Part shown: one piece after another, positions 18,463-29,800 of the stretch
Numbering within the stretch: position 1 is the stretch's first letter
Layout: every line of letters begins with the position of its first letter
Assembly: GCA_964057225.1 (NCBI GenBank)
Contig: OZ059895.1
Coordinates: 12,834,001 to 12,898,000, forward strand
Length of the DNA stretch: 64,000 nucleotides
Source: Auanema rhodensis
Lineage: Eukaryota > Nematoda > Chromadorea > Rhabditida > Rhabditidae
Direction of reading: 5' to 3'
Notes under the pieces: generated by a model
The model's input: only the letters and a program-made list of their open reading frames with translations
Databases searched by the model: none
What the model was told of the DNA's origin: nothing
Translations under genes and position numbers: made by a program

Positions 18463-21400
18463 TTCAAATTTTTTTAACGATCATACCACGTTGAAAGTAC
18501 GCAATGCAGCTGATTTTCAATTTTATCTCTTCAGTAACAAATGTTCTTAATTTTCCAGCAGTTTTACTTAGATAGCTCAACCCAAGGCATCAAAATATCT
18601 TCAATCTTATTTCTATATTACAGTTATAAACCAGTAGTTTATGAACCTTCATCTTAACTTTACTGTTTCTATCTATTTCCTATTGAAACAAACATTGTTT
18701 TAACACTATACAACTGTGAAATCTTTTTTATTTTATTGTATTTGGATCTCATAAGATTTGATATCATCGAGGGATTTAGATGTAACGTAGAAAATCACAT
18801 AACTAACATGAAATTGGAAAAAAAAACAATAACGAGGATAAGTATGTAAATCATTGAAAATCAGATTTTTTCGCTTACGACCATACCACGTTGAAAGTAC
18901 GCCATGCAGCTGATTTTCAATTTTATCTCTTCCGTAACAAATGTTTTTAATTTTCCAGCAGTTTTACTTAGATAGCTCAACCCAAGGCATCAAAATATCT
19001 TCAATCTTATTTCTATATTACAGTTATAAACCAGTAGTTTATGAACCTTCATCTTAACTTTACTGTTTCTATCTATTTCCTATTGAAACAAACATGGTTT
19101 TAACACTATACAACTGTGAAACCTTTTTTAATTTATTGTATTTGGAGCTCATAAGATTTGATATCATCGAGGGATTTAGATGTAACGTAGAAAATCACAT
19201 AACTAACATGAAATTGGAAAAAAAACAATAACGAGGATAAGTATGTAAATCATTGAATATCAGATTTTTTCGCTTACGACCATACCACGTTGAAAGTACG
19301 CCATGCAGCTGATTTTCAATTTTATCTCTTCCGTAACAAATGTTTTTAATTTTCCAGCAGTTTTACTTAGATAGCTCAACCCAAGGCATCAAAATATCTT
19401 CAATCTTATTTTTATATTACAGTTATAAACCAGTAGTTTATGAACCTTCATCTTAACTTTACTGTTTCTATCTATTTCCTATTGAAACAAACATTGTTTA
19501 AACACTATACAACTGTGAAACCTTTTTTAATTTATTGTATTTGGATCTCATAAGATTTGATATCATCGAGGGATTTAGATGTAACGTAGAAAATTACATA
19601 ACTAACATGAAATTGGAAAAAAAACAATAACGAGGATAAGTATGTAAATCATTGAATATCAGATTTTTTCGCTTACGACCATACCACGTTGAAAGTACGC
19701 CATGCAGCTGATTTTCAATTTTATCTCTTCCGTAACAAATGTTTTTAATTTTCCAGCAGTTTTACTTGGATAGCTCAACCCAAGGCATCAAAATATCTTC
19801 AATCTTATTTCTATATTACAGTTATAAACCAGTAGTTTATGAACCTTCATCTTAACTTTACTGTTTCTATCTATTTCCTATTGAAACAAACATTGTTTAA
19901 ACACTATACAACTGTGAAACCTTTCTTAATTTATTGTATTTGGATCTCATAAGATTTGATATCATCGAGGGATTTAGATGTAACGTAGAAAATTACATAA
20001 CTAACATGAAATTGGAAAAAAAACAATAACGAGGATAAGTATGTAAATCATTGAATATCAGATTTTTTCGCTTACGACCATACCACGTTGAAAGTACGCC
20101 ATGCAGCTGATTTTCAATTTTATCTCTTCCGTAACAAATGTTTTTAATTTTCCAGCAGTTTTACTTAGATAGCTCAACCCAAGGCATCAAAATATCTTCA
20201 ATCTTATTTCTATATTACAGTTATAAACCAGTAGTTTATGAACCTTCATCTTAACTTTACTGTTTCTATCTATTTCCTATTGAAACAAACATTGTTTTAA
20301 CACTATACAACTGTGAAATCTTTTTTATTTTATTGTATTTGGATCTCATAAGATTTGATATCATCGAGGGATTTAGATGTAACGTAGAAAATCACATAAC
20401 TAACATGAAATTGGAAAAAAAACAATAACGAGGATAAGTATGTAAATCAGTGAATATCAGATTTTTTCGCTTACGACCATACCACGTTGAAAGTACGCCA
20501 TGCAGCTGATTTTCAATTTTATCTCTTCCGTAACAAATGTTTTTAATTTTCCAGCAGTTTTACTTAGATAGCTCAACCCAAGGCATCAAAATATCTTCAA
20601 TCTTATTTTTATATTACAGTTATAAACCAGTAGTTTATGAACCTTCATCTTAACTTTACTGTTTCTATCTATTTCCTATTGAAACAAACATTGTTTAAAC
20701 ACTATACAACTGTGAAACCTTTTTTAATTTATTGTATTTGGATCTCATAAGATTTGATATCATCGAGGGATTTAGATGTAACGTAGAAAATTACATAACT
20801 AACATGAAATTGGAAAAAAAACAATAACGAGGATAAGTATGTAAATCATTGAATATCAGATTTTTTCGCTTACGACCATACCACGTTGAAAGTACGCCAT
20901 GCAGCTGATTTTCAATTTTATCTCTTCCGTAACAAATGTTTTTAATTTTCCAGCAGTTTTACTTAGATAACTCAACCCAAGGCATCAAAATATCTTCAAT
21001 CTTATTTCTATATTACAGTTATAAACCAGTAGTTTATGAACCTTCATCTTAACTTTACTGTTTCTATCTATTTCCTATTGAAACAAACATTGTTTTAACA
21101 ATATACAACTGTGAAACCTTTTTTATTTTATTGTATTTGGATCTCATAAGATTTGATATCATCGAGGGATTTAGATGTAACGTAGAAAATCACATAACTA
21201 ACATGAAATTGAAAAAAAAACAATAACGAGGATAAGTATGTAAATCATTGAATATCAGATTTTTTCGCTTACGACCATACCACGTTGAAAGTACGCCATG
21301 CAGCTGATTTTCAATTTTATCTCTTCCGTAACAAATGTTTTTAATTTTCCAGCAGTTTTACTTAGATAGCTCAACCCAAGGCAACAAAATATCTTCAATC

Positions 21401-21665
21401 TTATTTCTATATTACAGTTATAAACCAGTAGTTTATGAACCTTCATCTTAACTTTACTGTTTCTATCTATTTCCTATTGAAACAAACATTGTTTTAACAC
21501 TATACAACTGTGAAACCTTTTTTAATTTATTGTATTTGGAGCTCATAAGATTTGATATCATCGAGGAATTTAGATGTAACGTAGAAAATTACATAACTAA
21601 CATGAAATTGGAAAAAAAACAATAACGAGGATAAGTATGTAAATCATTGAATATCAGGTATTTTC

Positions 21666-21785
21666 GCTTACGACCATACCACGTTGAAAGTACGCCATCC
21701 CGTCCGATCTGGCAAGTCAAACAACGTTGGGCCCGGTTAGTACTTGGATCGGAGACGGCTTGGGAATCCCGGGTGCCGTAAGCTT
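21666..21785 (+). rRNA. 5S rRNA: 5S ribosomal RNA (box A variant)
   Basis: Full length, C44/T102, with G56A inside internal promoter box A (GTCAAACAACG). May be poorly transcribed. Confidence 0.92.
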
Positions 21786-22993
21786 TTCAAATTTTTTTAA
21801 CGATCATACCACGTTGAAAGTACGCCATGCAGCTGATTTTCAATTTTATCTCTTCCGTAACAAATGTTTTTAATTTTCCAGCAGTTTTACTTAGATAGCT
21901 CAACCCAAGGCATCAAAATATCTTCAATCTTATTTCTATATTACAGTTATAAACCAGTAGTTTATGAACCTTCATCTTAACTTTACTGTTTCTATCTATT
22001 TCCTATTGAAACAAACATTGTTTTAACACTATACAACTGTGAAACCTTTTTTAATTTATTGTTTTTGGAGCTCATAAGATTTGATATCATCGAGGAATTT
22101 AGATGTAACGTAGAAAATTACATAACTAACATGAAATTGGAAAAAAAACAATAACGAGGATAAGTATGTAAATCATTGAATATCAGATTTTTTCGCTTAC
22201 GACCATACCACGTTGAAAGTACGCCATGCAGCTGATTTTCAATTTTATCTCTTCCGTAACAAATGTTTTTAATTTTCCAGCAGTTTTACTTAGATAACTC
22301 AACCCAAGGCATCAAAATATCTTCAATCTTATTTCTATATTACAGTTATAAACCAGTAGTTTATGAACCTTCATCTTAACTTTACTGTTTCTATCTATTT
22401 CCTATTGAAACAAACATTGTTTTAACACTATACAACTGTGAAACCTTTTTTATTTTATTGTATTTGGATCTCATAAGATTTGATATCATCGAGGGATTTA
22501 GATGTAACGTAGAAAATCACATAACTAACATGAAATTGAAAAAAAAAACAATAACGAGGATAAGTATGTAAATCATTGAATATCAGATTTTTTCGCTTAC
22601 GACCATACCACGTTGAAAGTACGCCATGCAGCTGATTTTCAATTTTATCTCTTCCGTAACAAATGTTTTTAATTTTCCAGCAGTTTTACTTAGATAGCTC
22701 AACCCAAGGCAACAAAATATCTTCAATCTTATTTCTATATTACAGTTATAAACCAGTAGTTTATGAACCTTCATCTTAACTTTACTGTTTCTATCTATTT
22801 CCTATTGAAACAAACATTGTTTTAACACTATACAACTGTGAAACCTTTTTTAATTTATTGTATTTGGAGCTCATAAGATTTGATATCATCGAGGAATTTA
22901 GATGTAACGTAGAAAATTACATAACTAACATGAAATTGGAAAAAAAACAATAACGAGGATAAGTATGTAAATCATTGAATATCAGGTATTTTC

Positions 22994-23113
22994 GCTTACG
23001 ACCATACCACGTTGAAAGTACGCCATCCCGTCCGATCTGGCAAGTCAAGCAACGTTGGGCCCGGTTAGTACTTGGATCGGAGACGGCTTGGGAATCCCGG
23101 GTGCGGTAAGCTT
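22994..23113 (+). rRNA. 5S rRNA: 5S ribosomal RNA (helix I variant)
   Basis: Full length, C44/T102, with C112G (GTGCGGTAAGC), which breaks the G7-C112 pair of helix I. Confidence 0.92.
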
Positions 23114-24320
23114 TTCAAATTTTTTTAACGATCATACCACGTTGAAAGTACGCCATGCAGCTGATTTTCAATTTTATCTCTTCCGTAACAAATGTTTTTA
23201 ATTTTCCAGCAGTTTTACTTAGATAGCTCAACCCAAGGCATCAAAATATCTTCAATCTTATTTCTATATTACAGTTATAAACCAGTAGTTTATGAACCTT
23301 CATCTTAACTTTACTGTTTCTATCTATTTCCTATTGAAACAAACATTGTTTTAACACTATACAACTGTGAAACCTTTTTTAATTTATTGTTTTTGGAGCT
23401 CATAAGATTTGATATCATCGAGGAATTTAGATGTAACGTAGAAAATTACATAACTAACATGAAATTGGAAAAAAAACAATAACGAGGATAAGTATGTAAA
23501 TCATTGAATATCAGATTTTTTCGCTTACGACCATACCACGTTGAAAGTACGCCATGCAGCTGATTTTCAATTTTATCTCTTCCGTAACAAATGTTTTTAA
23601 TTTTCCAGCAGTTTTACTTAGATAGCTCAACCCAAGGCATCAAAATATCTTCAATCTTATTTTTATATTACAGTTATAAACCAGTAGTTTATGAACCTTC
23701 ATCTTAACTTTACTGTTTCTATCTATTTCCTATTGAAACAAACATTGTTTAAACACTATACAACTGTGAAACCTTTTTTAATTTATTGTATTTGGATCTC
23801 ATAAGATTTGATATCATCGAGGGATTTAGATGTAACGTAGAAAATCACATAACTAACATGAAATTGAAAAAAAAACAATAACGAGGATAAGTATGTAAAT
23901 CATTGAATATCAGATTTTTTCGCTTACGACCATACCACGTTGAAAGTACGCCATGCAGCTGATTTTCAATTTTATCTCTTCCGTAACAAATGTTTTTAAT
24001 TTTCCAGCAGTTTTACTTAGATAGCTCAACCCAAGGCAACAAAATATCTTCAATCTTATTTCTATATTACAGTTATAAACCAGTAGTTTATGAACCTTCA
24101 TCTTAACTTTACTGTTTCTATCTATTTCCTATTGAAACAAACATTGTTTTAACACTATACAACTGTGAAACCTTTTTTAATTTATTGTATTTGGAGCTCA
24201 TAAGATTTGATATCATCGACGAATTTAGATGTAACGTAGAAAATTACATAACTAACATGAAATTGGAAAAAAAACAATAACGAGGATAAGTATGTAAATC
24301 ATTGAATATCAGGTATTTTC

Positions 24321-24440
24321 GCTTACGACCATACCACGTTGAAAGTACGCCATCCCGTCCGATCTGGCAAGTCAAGCAACGTTGGGCCCGGTTAGTACTT
24401 GGATCGGAGACGGCTTGGGAATCCCGGGTGCCGTAAGCTT
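24321..24440 (+). rRNA. 5S rRNA: 5S ribosomal RNA
   Basis: Full gene, consensus C44/T102, upstream GGTATTTTC, third member of the 1328-bp block. Confidence 0.97.
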
Positions 24441-25148
24441 TTCAAATTTTTTTAACGATCATACCACGTTGAAAGTACGCAATGCAGCTGATTTTCAATT
24501 TTATCTCTTCCGTAACAAATGTTTTTAATTTTCCAGCAGTTTTACTTAGATAGCTCAACCCAAGGCATCAAAATATCTTCAATCTTATTTCTATATTACA
24601 GTTATAAACCAGTAGTTTATGAACCTTCATCTTAACTTTACTGTTTCTATCTCTTTCCTATTAAAACAAACATTGTTTTAACACTATACAACTGTGAAAC
24701 CTTTTTTAATTTATTGTATTTGGAGCTCATAAGATTTGATATCATCGAGGAATTTAGATGTAACATAGAAAATTACATAACTAACATGAAATTGAAAAAA
24801 AAACAATAACGAGGATAAGTATGTAAATCATTGAATATCAGATTTTTTCGCTCACGACCATACCACGTTGAAAGTACGCCATGCAGCTGATTTTCAATTT
24901 TATCTCTTCCGTAAGAAATGTTTCTAATTTTCCAGCAGTTTTACTTAGATAGCTCAACCCAAGGCATCAAAATATCTTCAATCTTATTTCTATATTACAG
25001 TTATAAACCAGTAGTTTATGAACCTTCATCTTAACTTTACTGTTTCTATCTATTTCCTATTGAAACAAACATTGTTTTAACACTATACAACTGTGAAACC
25101 TTTTTTATTTTATTGTATTTGGATCTCATAAGATTTGATATCATCGAG

Positions 25149-25153
25149 GGATT
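25149..25153 (+). other. Target-site duplication of the BEL/Pao element (GGATT)
   Basis: GGATT flanks the element at 25149-25153 and 34123-34127. The empty spacer has GAGGGATTTAG once. A 5-bp duplication fits BEL/Pao integrases. Confidence 0.92.
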
Positions 25154-25494
25154 TGTGGCGTTATACCACAAGTGTATAGTATGGTTGGAAGTAAAACACA
25201 AAGCGAATATGTAGAAAAGGGTTTATTGATGAATTAACAAGACAAGCACGGAATAAAATCACTGACTGCGAACGTTGAAAATGTAAGACTGATCTCTTCT
25301 CGTGGGCGGTCGTCAGCCTGAAACAAAGAGTTAGTCATGCCACATGTATAACACAACATGTGGTATGGATAAAAATTACTTAGAAAGTTAGAAGAAAGAA
25401 AAAAGAAGAGAGAGAGAGAGGGAGAGAACAGGAGAGACAAATAAAACAATTGTTGAAGATAAAATTTATACAAACTCACTCGCTTATCGCGACA
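25154..25494 (-). repeat. 3' LTR of the BEL/Pao element
   Basis: 341 bp. On the minus strand it starts TGTCGCGATAAG, has TATAAA (25465-25470), a CT microsatellite and AATAAA (25222-25227), and ends CCACA. It differs from the 5' LTR by a few substitutions and a shorter CT run. Confidence 0.94.
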
Positions 25495-25524
25495 CTCCCG
25501 GCAATGCGGGAATGAGAAGAAGGC

Positions 25525-26037
25525 CTACAAAGGTCTTTTACGTTTTATATCACCACAAACCACTCCATGATGCGTATCCGCCTTACATCTATAGCAGGAT
25601 ACCTCGCAAATCGCTGGATGTTTTTGATTCAAACATCTGATGCATAACCCCAGTTCATGAAGACGGAGAGTGCGTTCCGGTGAGGAAGGATAAATCGGAC
25701 AGGCCGCAGTACGGTGCCCATCAGCTGTCGGTTTATTGCAGAATACACATGAAGCTTTAGGAGCAGTCTGAATGGTCAAATTGTCTAGTTTCAGATTTAA
25801 CGAATGTTGAATATTGTCCAGTCGTTCGGATAGATGGTTCACCGCGCTAGCTAGGTGCTCGTAGAGCCTCTTTTCAAGCACAATTAGTTGCCTCAGATTG
25901 GCAGCAGTGTTAGGTAGATGGGAATATTTTTTGCGCTCTTCCTCAAAGGAAGCATTCTCAATTATATTCGAGACAATATCTTCCATTTTCATGGAATATA
26001 GGAAAGACATGAGCTGCATCCTTATATACATGTTCAC
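25525..26037 (-). CDS. Accessory zinc-knuckle protein downstream of env
   Basis: 170 codons between env and the 3' LTR. The likely start is the internal Met of MEDIVSN, about residue 18, although the frame is open from the earlier Met. The middle (about 35-90) is a probable coiled coil. The C-terminal half carries three knuckles: C-x2-C-x7-H-x4-C (CVFC...), C-x2-C-x4-H-x3-C (CIRC...) and C-x2-C-x4-H-x4-C (CYRC...). Their order and spacing mirror the three knuckles of the Gag of the same element (CVFC, CWIC, CRNC), so it looks like a duplicated and diverged nucleocapsid module. It probably binds RNA; its role is unknown. It appears intact. How it would be expressed, by splicing or otherwise, is not evident. 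Confidence 0.75.
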   Translation of the reverse strand: MNMYIRMQLMSFLYSMKMEDIVSNIIENASFEEERKKYSHLPNTAANLRQLIVLEKRLYEHLASAVNHLSERLDNIQHSLNLKLDNLTIQTAPKASCVFCNKPTADGHRTAACPIYPSSPERTLRLHELGLCIRCLNQKHPAICEVSCYRCKADTHHGVVCGDIKRKRPL

Positions 26038-26333
26038 ATCTGGACTTTAAACGCTGATTAACATCTATTAGTTTATTGTACAATGGTGTGTTTAGGTTAT
26101 CTTGTTACAGATACAATGAATTTTAGAGCCTGTACAAAAGGTTATGTGTTATGTAACTGAGTTGGATAAAAGAAACTTGATACTACCATAAATTGAAAAG
26201 AAAGAAAAACAATGATATTGTTTTATTACAATGGTTATATTCGTACATAATGCTTTCTTTTTCTTTTGTTTCATTATTATTTCAATTTTTAATTTTAAAT
26301 TTTATCTCCACAAGAAATTCTTCTCTTATGCTT
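26038..26333. other. Non-coding AT-rich stretch inside the BEL/Pao element
   Basis: About 300 bp between the env C terminus and the zinc-knuckle ORF. I see no coding potential, repeat or clear splice acceptor in it. Confidence 0.6.
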
Positions 26334-26888
26334 TTAAAATCTTTGATCCCGAAATAAGGCTTTTGATTTTATCCACAGTGTGAATATCCTGGTAGCTATC
26401 CATTGTGTGGTTAAGACTGTATTCAAAACTACACAGTACATGATGGGTGTACATGCCACATATCCTATGGTGGCGGTTATTGCAACGCCTATCAAAATGA
26501 TTCCCAACTTTGATAAAATTAACTTGAAGATTGGAGCGAAGTCAATGGATTTGGATTCTGTACCCTTACTTGAGTCACTTTCGTTTATTTCATCTATGCT
26601 TGCTATGTGATGTAATATTCCTTTAATAATGATCTTAATTTTTTTATTGTCGCATGTGGTATAGCATAATTCATCAATCTGAGAATTTTCTCTTTTCATT
26701 GTTACTTTTGTGATTGCTACTTTTGGAGAGCATTTTATCATGAATACTTCTTTTTGACATTCGATAGAAATCCATGTTTCTTCTGCCGTAAGGCATTGGA
26801 ATTCTGCGAATGCACCCTGCCCGCAGGAGTAGCAACCTGATAGTTTTGTCAGGGCAGGTGCGCAAGGCAAATTGTTGGAGAAAATCAC
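26334..26888 (-). pseudogene. Envelope C terminus (Gc-like stem and anchor), shifted frame
   Basis: 184 codons that continue the envelope after a 1-nt shift near 26870. It starts within the Cys-rich part typical of phlebovirus Gc (GCYSCGQGA followed by further Cys). It ends with a long hydrophobic anchor (about 117-150, KLGIILIGVAITATIGYVA) and a short basic tail. The first Met is not a natural start. It overlaps the out-of-frame end of the 1446-codon ORF by 215 bp. A sequencing error in a TTTTC run could also explain the break. Confidence 0.8.
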
Positions 26889-29800
26889 TGAGTTTAAGAA
26901 TAGGGATGAATCGACAATTTTCGTCTAAATTCGTAGAGAATGATAACGTGTTATCTTTAGTTTTAAAGTTTTGGTTAGGAGATTTTATGTCTGATGTATT
27001 GGACATTTTTTCAAAAGTAGGGGTATCACACCTACATTTTATTTCATCAAATCTATTGAATGTGCAAGAGCAGAATGAGGATACTGTACAGTTATTAAAA
27101 TATTTTAATGCGGCTTCCTCTGTTGCACATTGAATTATTCCCTTTGTGTGTATATCCGTAATGTACGTGTTTTCTTTGGAGGAAAAAAATAATTTTGTGT
27201 ACATTTCTGGAGGAGGTTGTGATTGTGATAACATTGTTATATTGAAAAGTTGTTCACGATTTTTCGTGTAAGGTTGTAGAGTGATATTGTAATTATTTTT
27301 CTGCTGGAGTAATGTTGTTTCTATATTAAATACGGTTTGGGTGGACCAACTATCACAAGTATAGACTTCGTATACTTCCTCCGTGACGGGTATATGCTCT
27401 ATTTTGTAGAAAAGACACGGATCTGTCCAAATCATAGGACATGTGTAAAATCTCGCTGACGATGTGAAGCAACCTGATTGTGAAGGGAACGTGTATGGTT
27501 GTAGTTCCTCGATTTTATTATGAAGCGAGTTAGTTTCACATGTTCCGTCACACGAGCCCCGGTGACGGCATCGTAATATGCTCAATATGTTGACGGTTGT
27601 CTGTCTAGTGAAGTATCTAGTATTCTTCTGGCAGACATGTTCAGTATATAGTTTAGTTATTTTAAATTGACCAATTTCATGATTAGAATGCGTTATGGTA
27701 ATGCATAATTGTTTTGTTCCGGGAGAAAATATGATATCTTGACTGTATTCGTGATAACAAGCTAAGTTGTCATCGCATCGTATGTTAACGAAGTGTTGAA
27801 CATGAACATCGGAACATGAACTGCAGCTTCCAATACATAAAGCCAAGATGATTGCCAGTAACGATGGTAGAGATGTTTGCGACCCTCTAGTAAAGAGAGA
27901 GAATTTTGGTGGCTTTCTCGTATGGTTTAAAATAGGGTAAATATGCTTTTGAAAGGTTTCATGATCCACAATATTAGCGTCTTGTGTGTTCGTTTGTTTT
28001 AATTGCAATGTATCATTGTGGTCTTCTGTTATTTTTTGATCAGTTTCATGATCTTCTTGTTCGGAGATTGTTTTATGTTTTAATTTCATGATGTTGAGCA
28101 TGGTTTGAGTGTTTTTGGACCATGTCTTATATCTATATTGGCTGTAACCCATGCGGCATAGACAAGAGACTATGAGGGTAACTGCCATAATGGTTATTAT
28201 CACTGTCCATGTTGCCATTTCTGGGGAGCAATGAGGATTCGCTATAAATTTTGTGGTGAACATGTTAGAGTCCTTGCAACTATTGATTTCTTCGGCATAT
28301 GTCGAACTAATTATAATCGGTAATGAAAGGGCTTTCATTATGTCAGCTGCTATTTTTGGGTTTATGTTATTTTTCCTTTGGTGTGTGGCATAGGACATTT
28401 TTAGTGGGAAGGCTTTTATATTTTCCTTCTCAGTGACCTCATCTTGTTCTGTATATTTTGCTGTTTTCACTGATGATAGTTTTGTTTTATTTTGAGGTCG
28501 ATCGTTTGTTGCATCCTCATTATTCTCTGTTTCTGGAGTGTATGTATTATCATGTTGAGAGTTGTCTGATTCATATGCAATATCGTAATTATAGTTGCTA
28601 TCATTTATGTTATTGTTCTCATGTATTGTTTCATCTGTATGTTCTATATGATGATCGGAGTGTATGTTGTCTAATACGGTATCAGTATGTGCTATTCTAT
28701 CTGTTGAGCTATTATTTTCTTGGACTATGTGTGAGTTGTCTTCTATGATTTTGTTGTTGCTAGTGTTGCATCTTATCTCTAGTGGATAGAGCTGATTGAT
28801 GGATCGAGTAATTATGTTTCCGTTGCTTGTTGCAACTTTTGCTGAACGTATGTTGCCATCTGAACTAGTAATTGTTTCAATAATGCGACCTAGTTTCCAT
28901 GTTCCTCGTGGCGACATGTCGTTTTGTATTATTACTATTTCATCCTTGTGAGGAAAGAGATTTGTGTGATTTTTTCTCTTGTTTTTATGTTTGAAAATGT
29001 CTTTTAAACTAGTTAGATACTCCTCCTGGAAACGTGTCCAGAATTTAGACGCTGAGTCTTCTGATAACTGAAGAGCTTCTAGCGCTTGTTCTGTCGATTG
29101 AATCGTTTGGATATCGCTGTGAATATCGAATATATGAGTGTTATCATTGTTTTCTGGTAATGAAAACTTTATTGCTGATGTTAAAAAATCAATTGGTCTT
29201 ATGGGTAAAACATCTAAATTATCTGGGTGTGGATGAGTGAGTGGGCGTGTATTAATTATGGCTTCTATTCTCACAATAGCTGTGTGTAAATCATCTAGTG
29301 ACATTTGACTAGGAACGAAGCATTTTTTGAGGGATGATTTGGTGACACCTACTAAGCGTTCCCAACAACCTCCTTTCCAAGAAGATAGCGGAGTGTTGTA
29401 TATCCATTTAATTTTTCTTTGAGCTAATGTGTTTAGTATGCTACTTTCATTGTAATCCGAGGTTTTTTCAAGGGTTTCTAATATTTTTGAGCTCAGAATA
29501 AAGTTTCCTGCGCAGTCACTGCGCATAATTTCTGGAGTACCTCTGCGTGAAATAAATCTATTAAATGCATTCATAAAGGCAACTGTGGATTGATTGGTGA
29601 CTACCTCTAAGTGAACCGCTCTAGTTGTCATGCATGTAAACAGACAAATATGGACTTTAGACCCATTTCGAAGGGTGAAGGGGCCCATAAGATCACACCC
29701 TGTTGAAAAGAATGCTCTTGTAAGAATTGCTCTGTCTTTTGGTAGCGATGGCATATCTGGTAATTCATAAGGATGTGATTGAAATCTTTTACATGTCACA

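Larger units (their letters stand above)
16418..25153 (+). repeat. 5S rDNA tandem array, block B
   Basis: Full genes at 16487, 17016, 18343, 21666, 22994 and 24321. Stub units start at 17545, 17944, 18873, 19272, 19671, 20070, 20469, 20868, 21267, 22195, 22595, 23523, 23922 and 24850. Two larger repeats are visible. A 1327-bp block runs from 17016 and again from 18343; both share the 5S variant AAACCTGGG and the spacer variant ACATGGTTT. A stub-full-stub block of about 1328 bp runs from 21267, 22595 and 23922, with GGCAACAAA as marker. This block has the highest proportion of stubs. The spacer holds nothing else recognisable. It ends at the BEL/Pao insertion. Confidence 0.95.

Noticed and set aside
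21255..21446. 63-codon minus-strand ORF repeated at 22583 and 23910
   Set aside because: Appears only in units with GGCAACAAA, a marker of the 1328-bp block. It is repeated because the block is, not because it is a gene.
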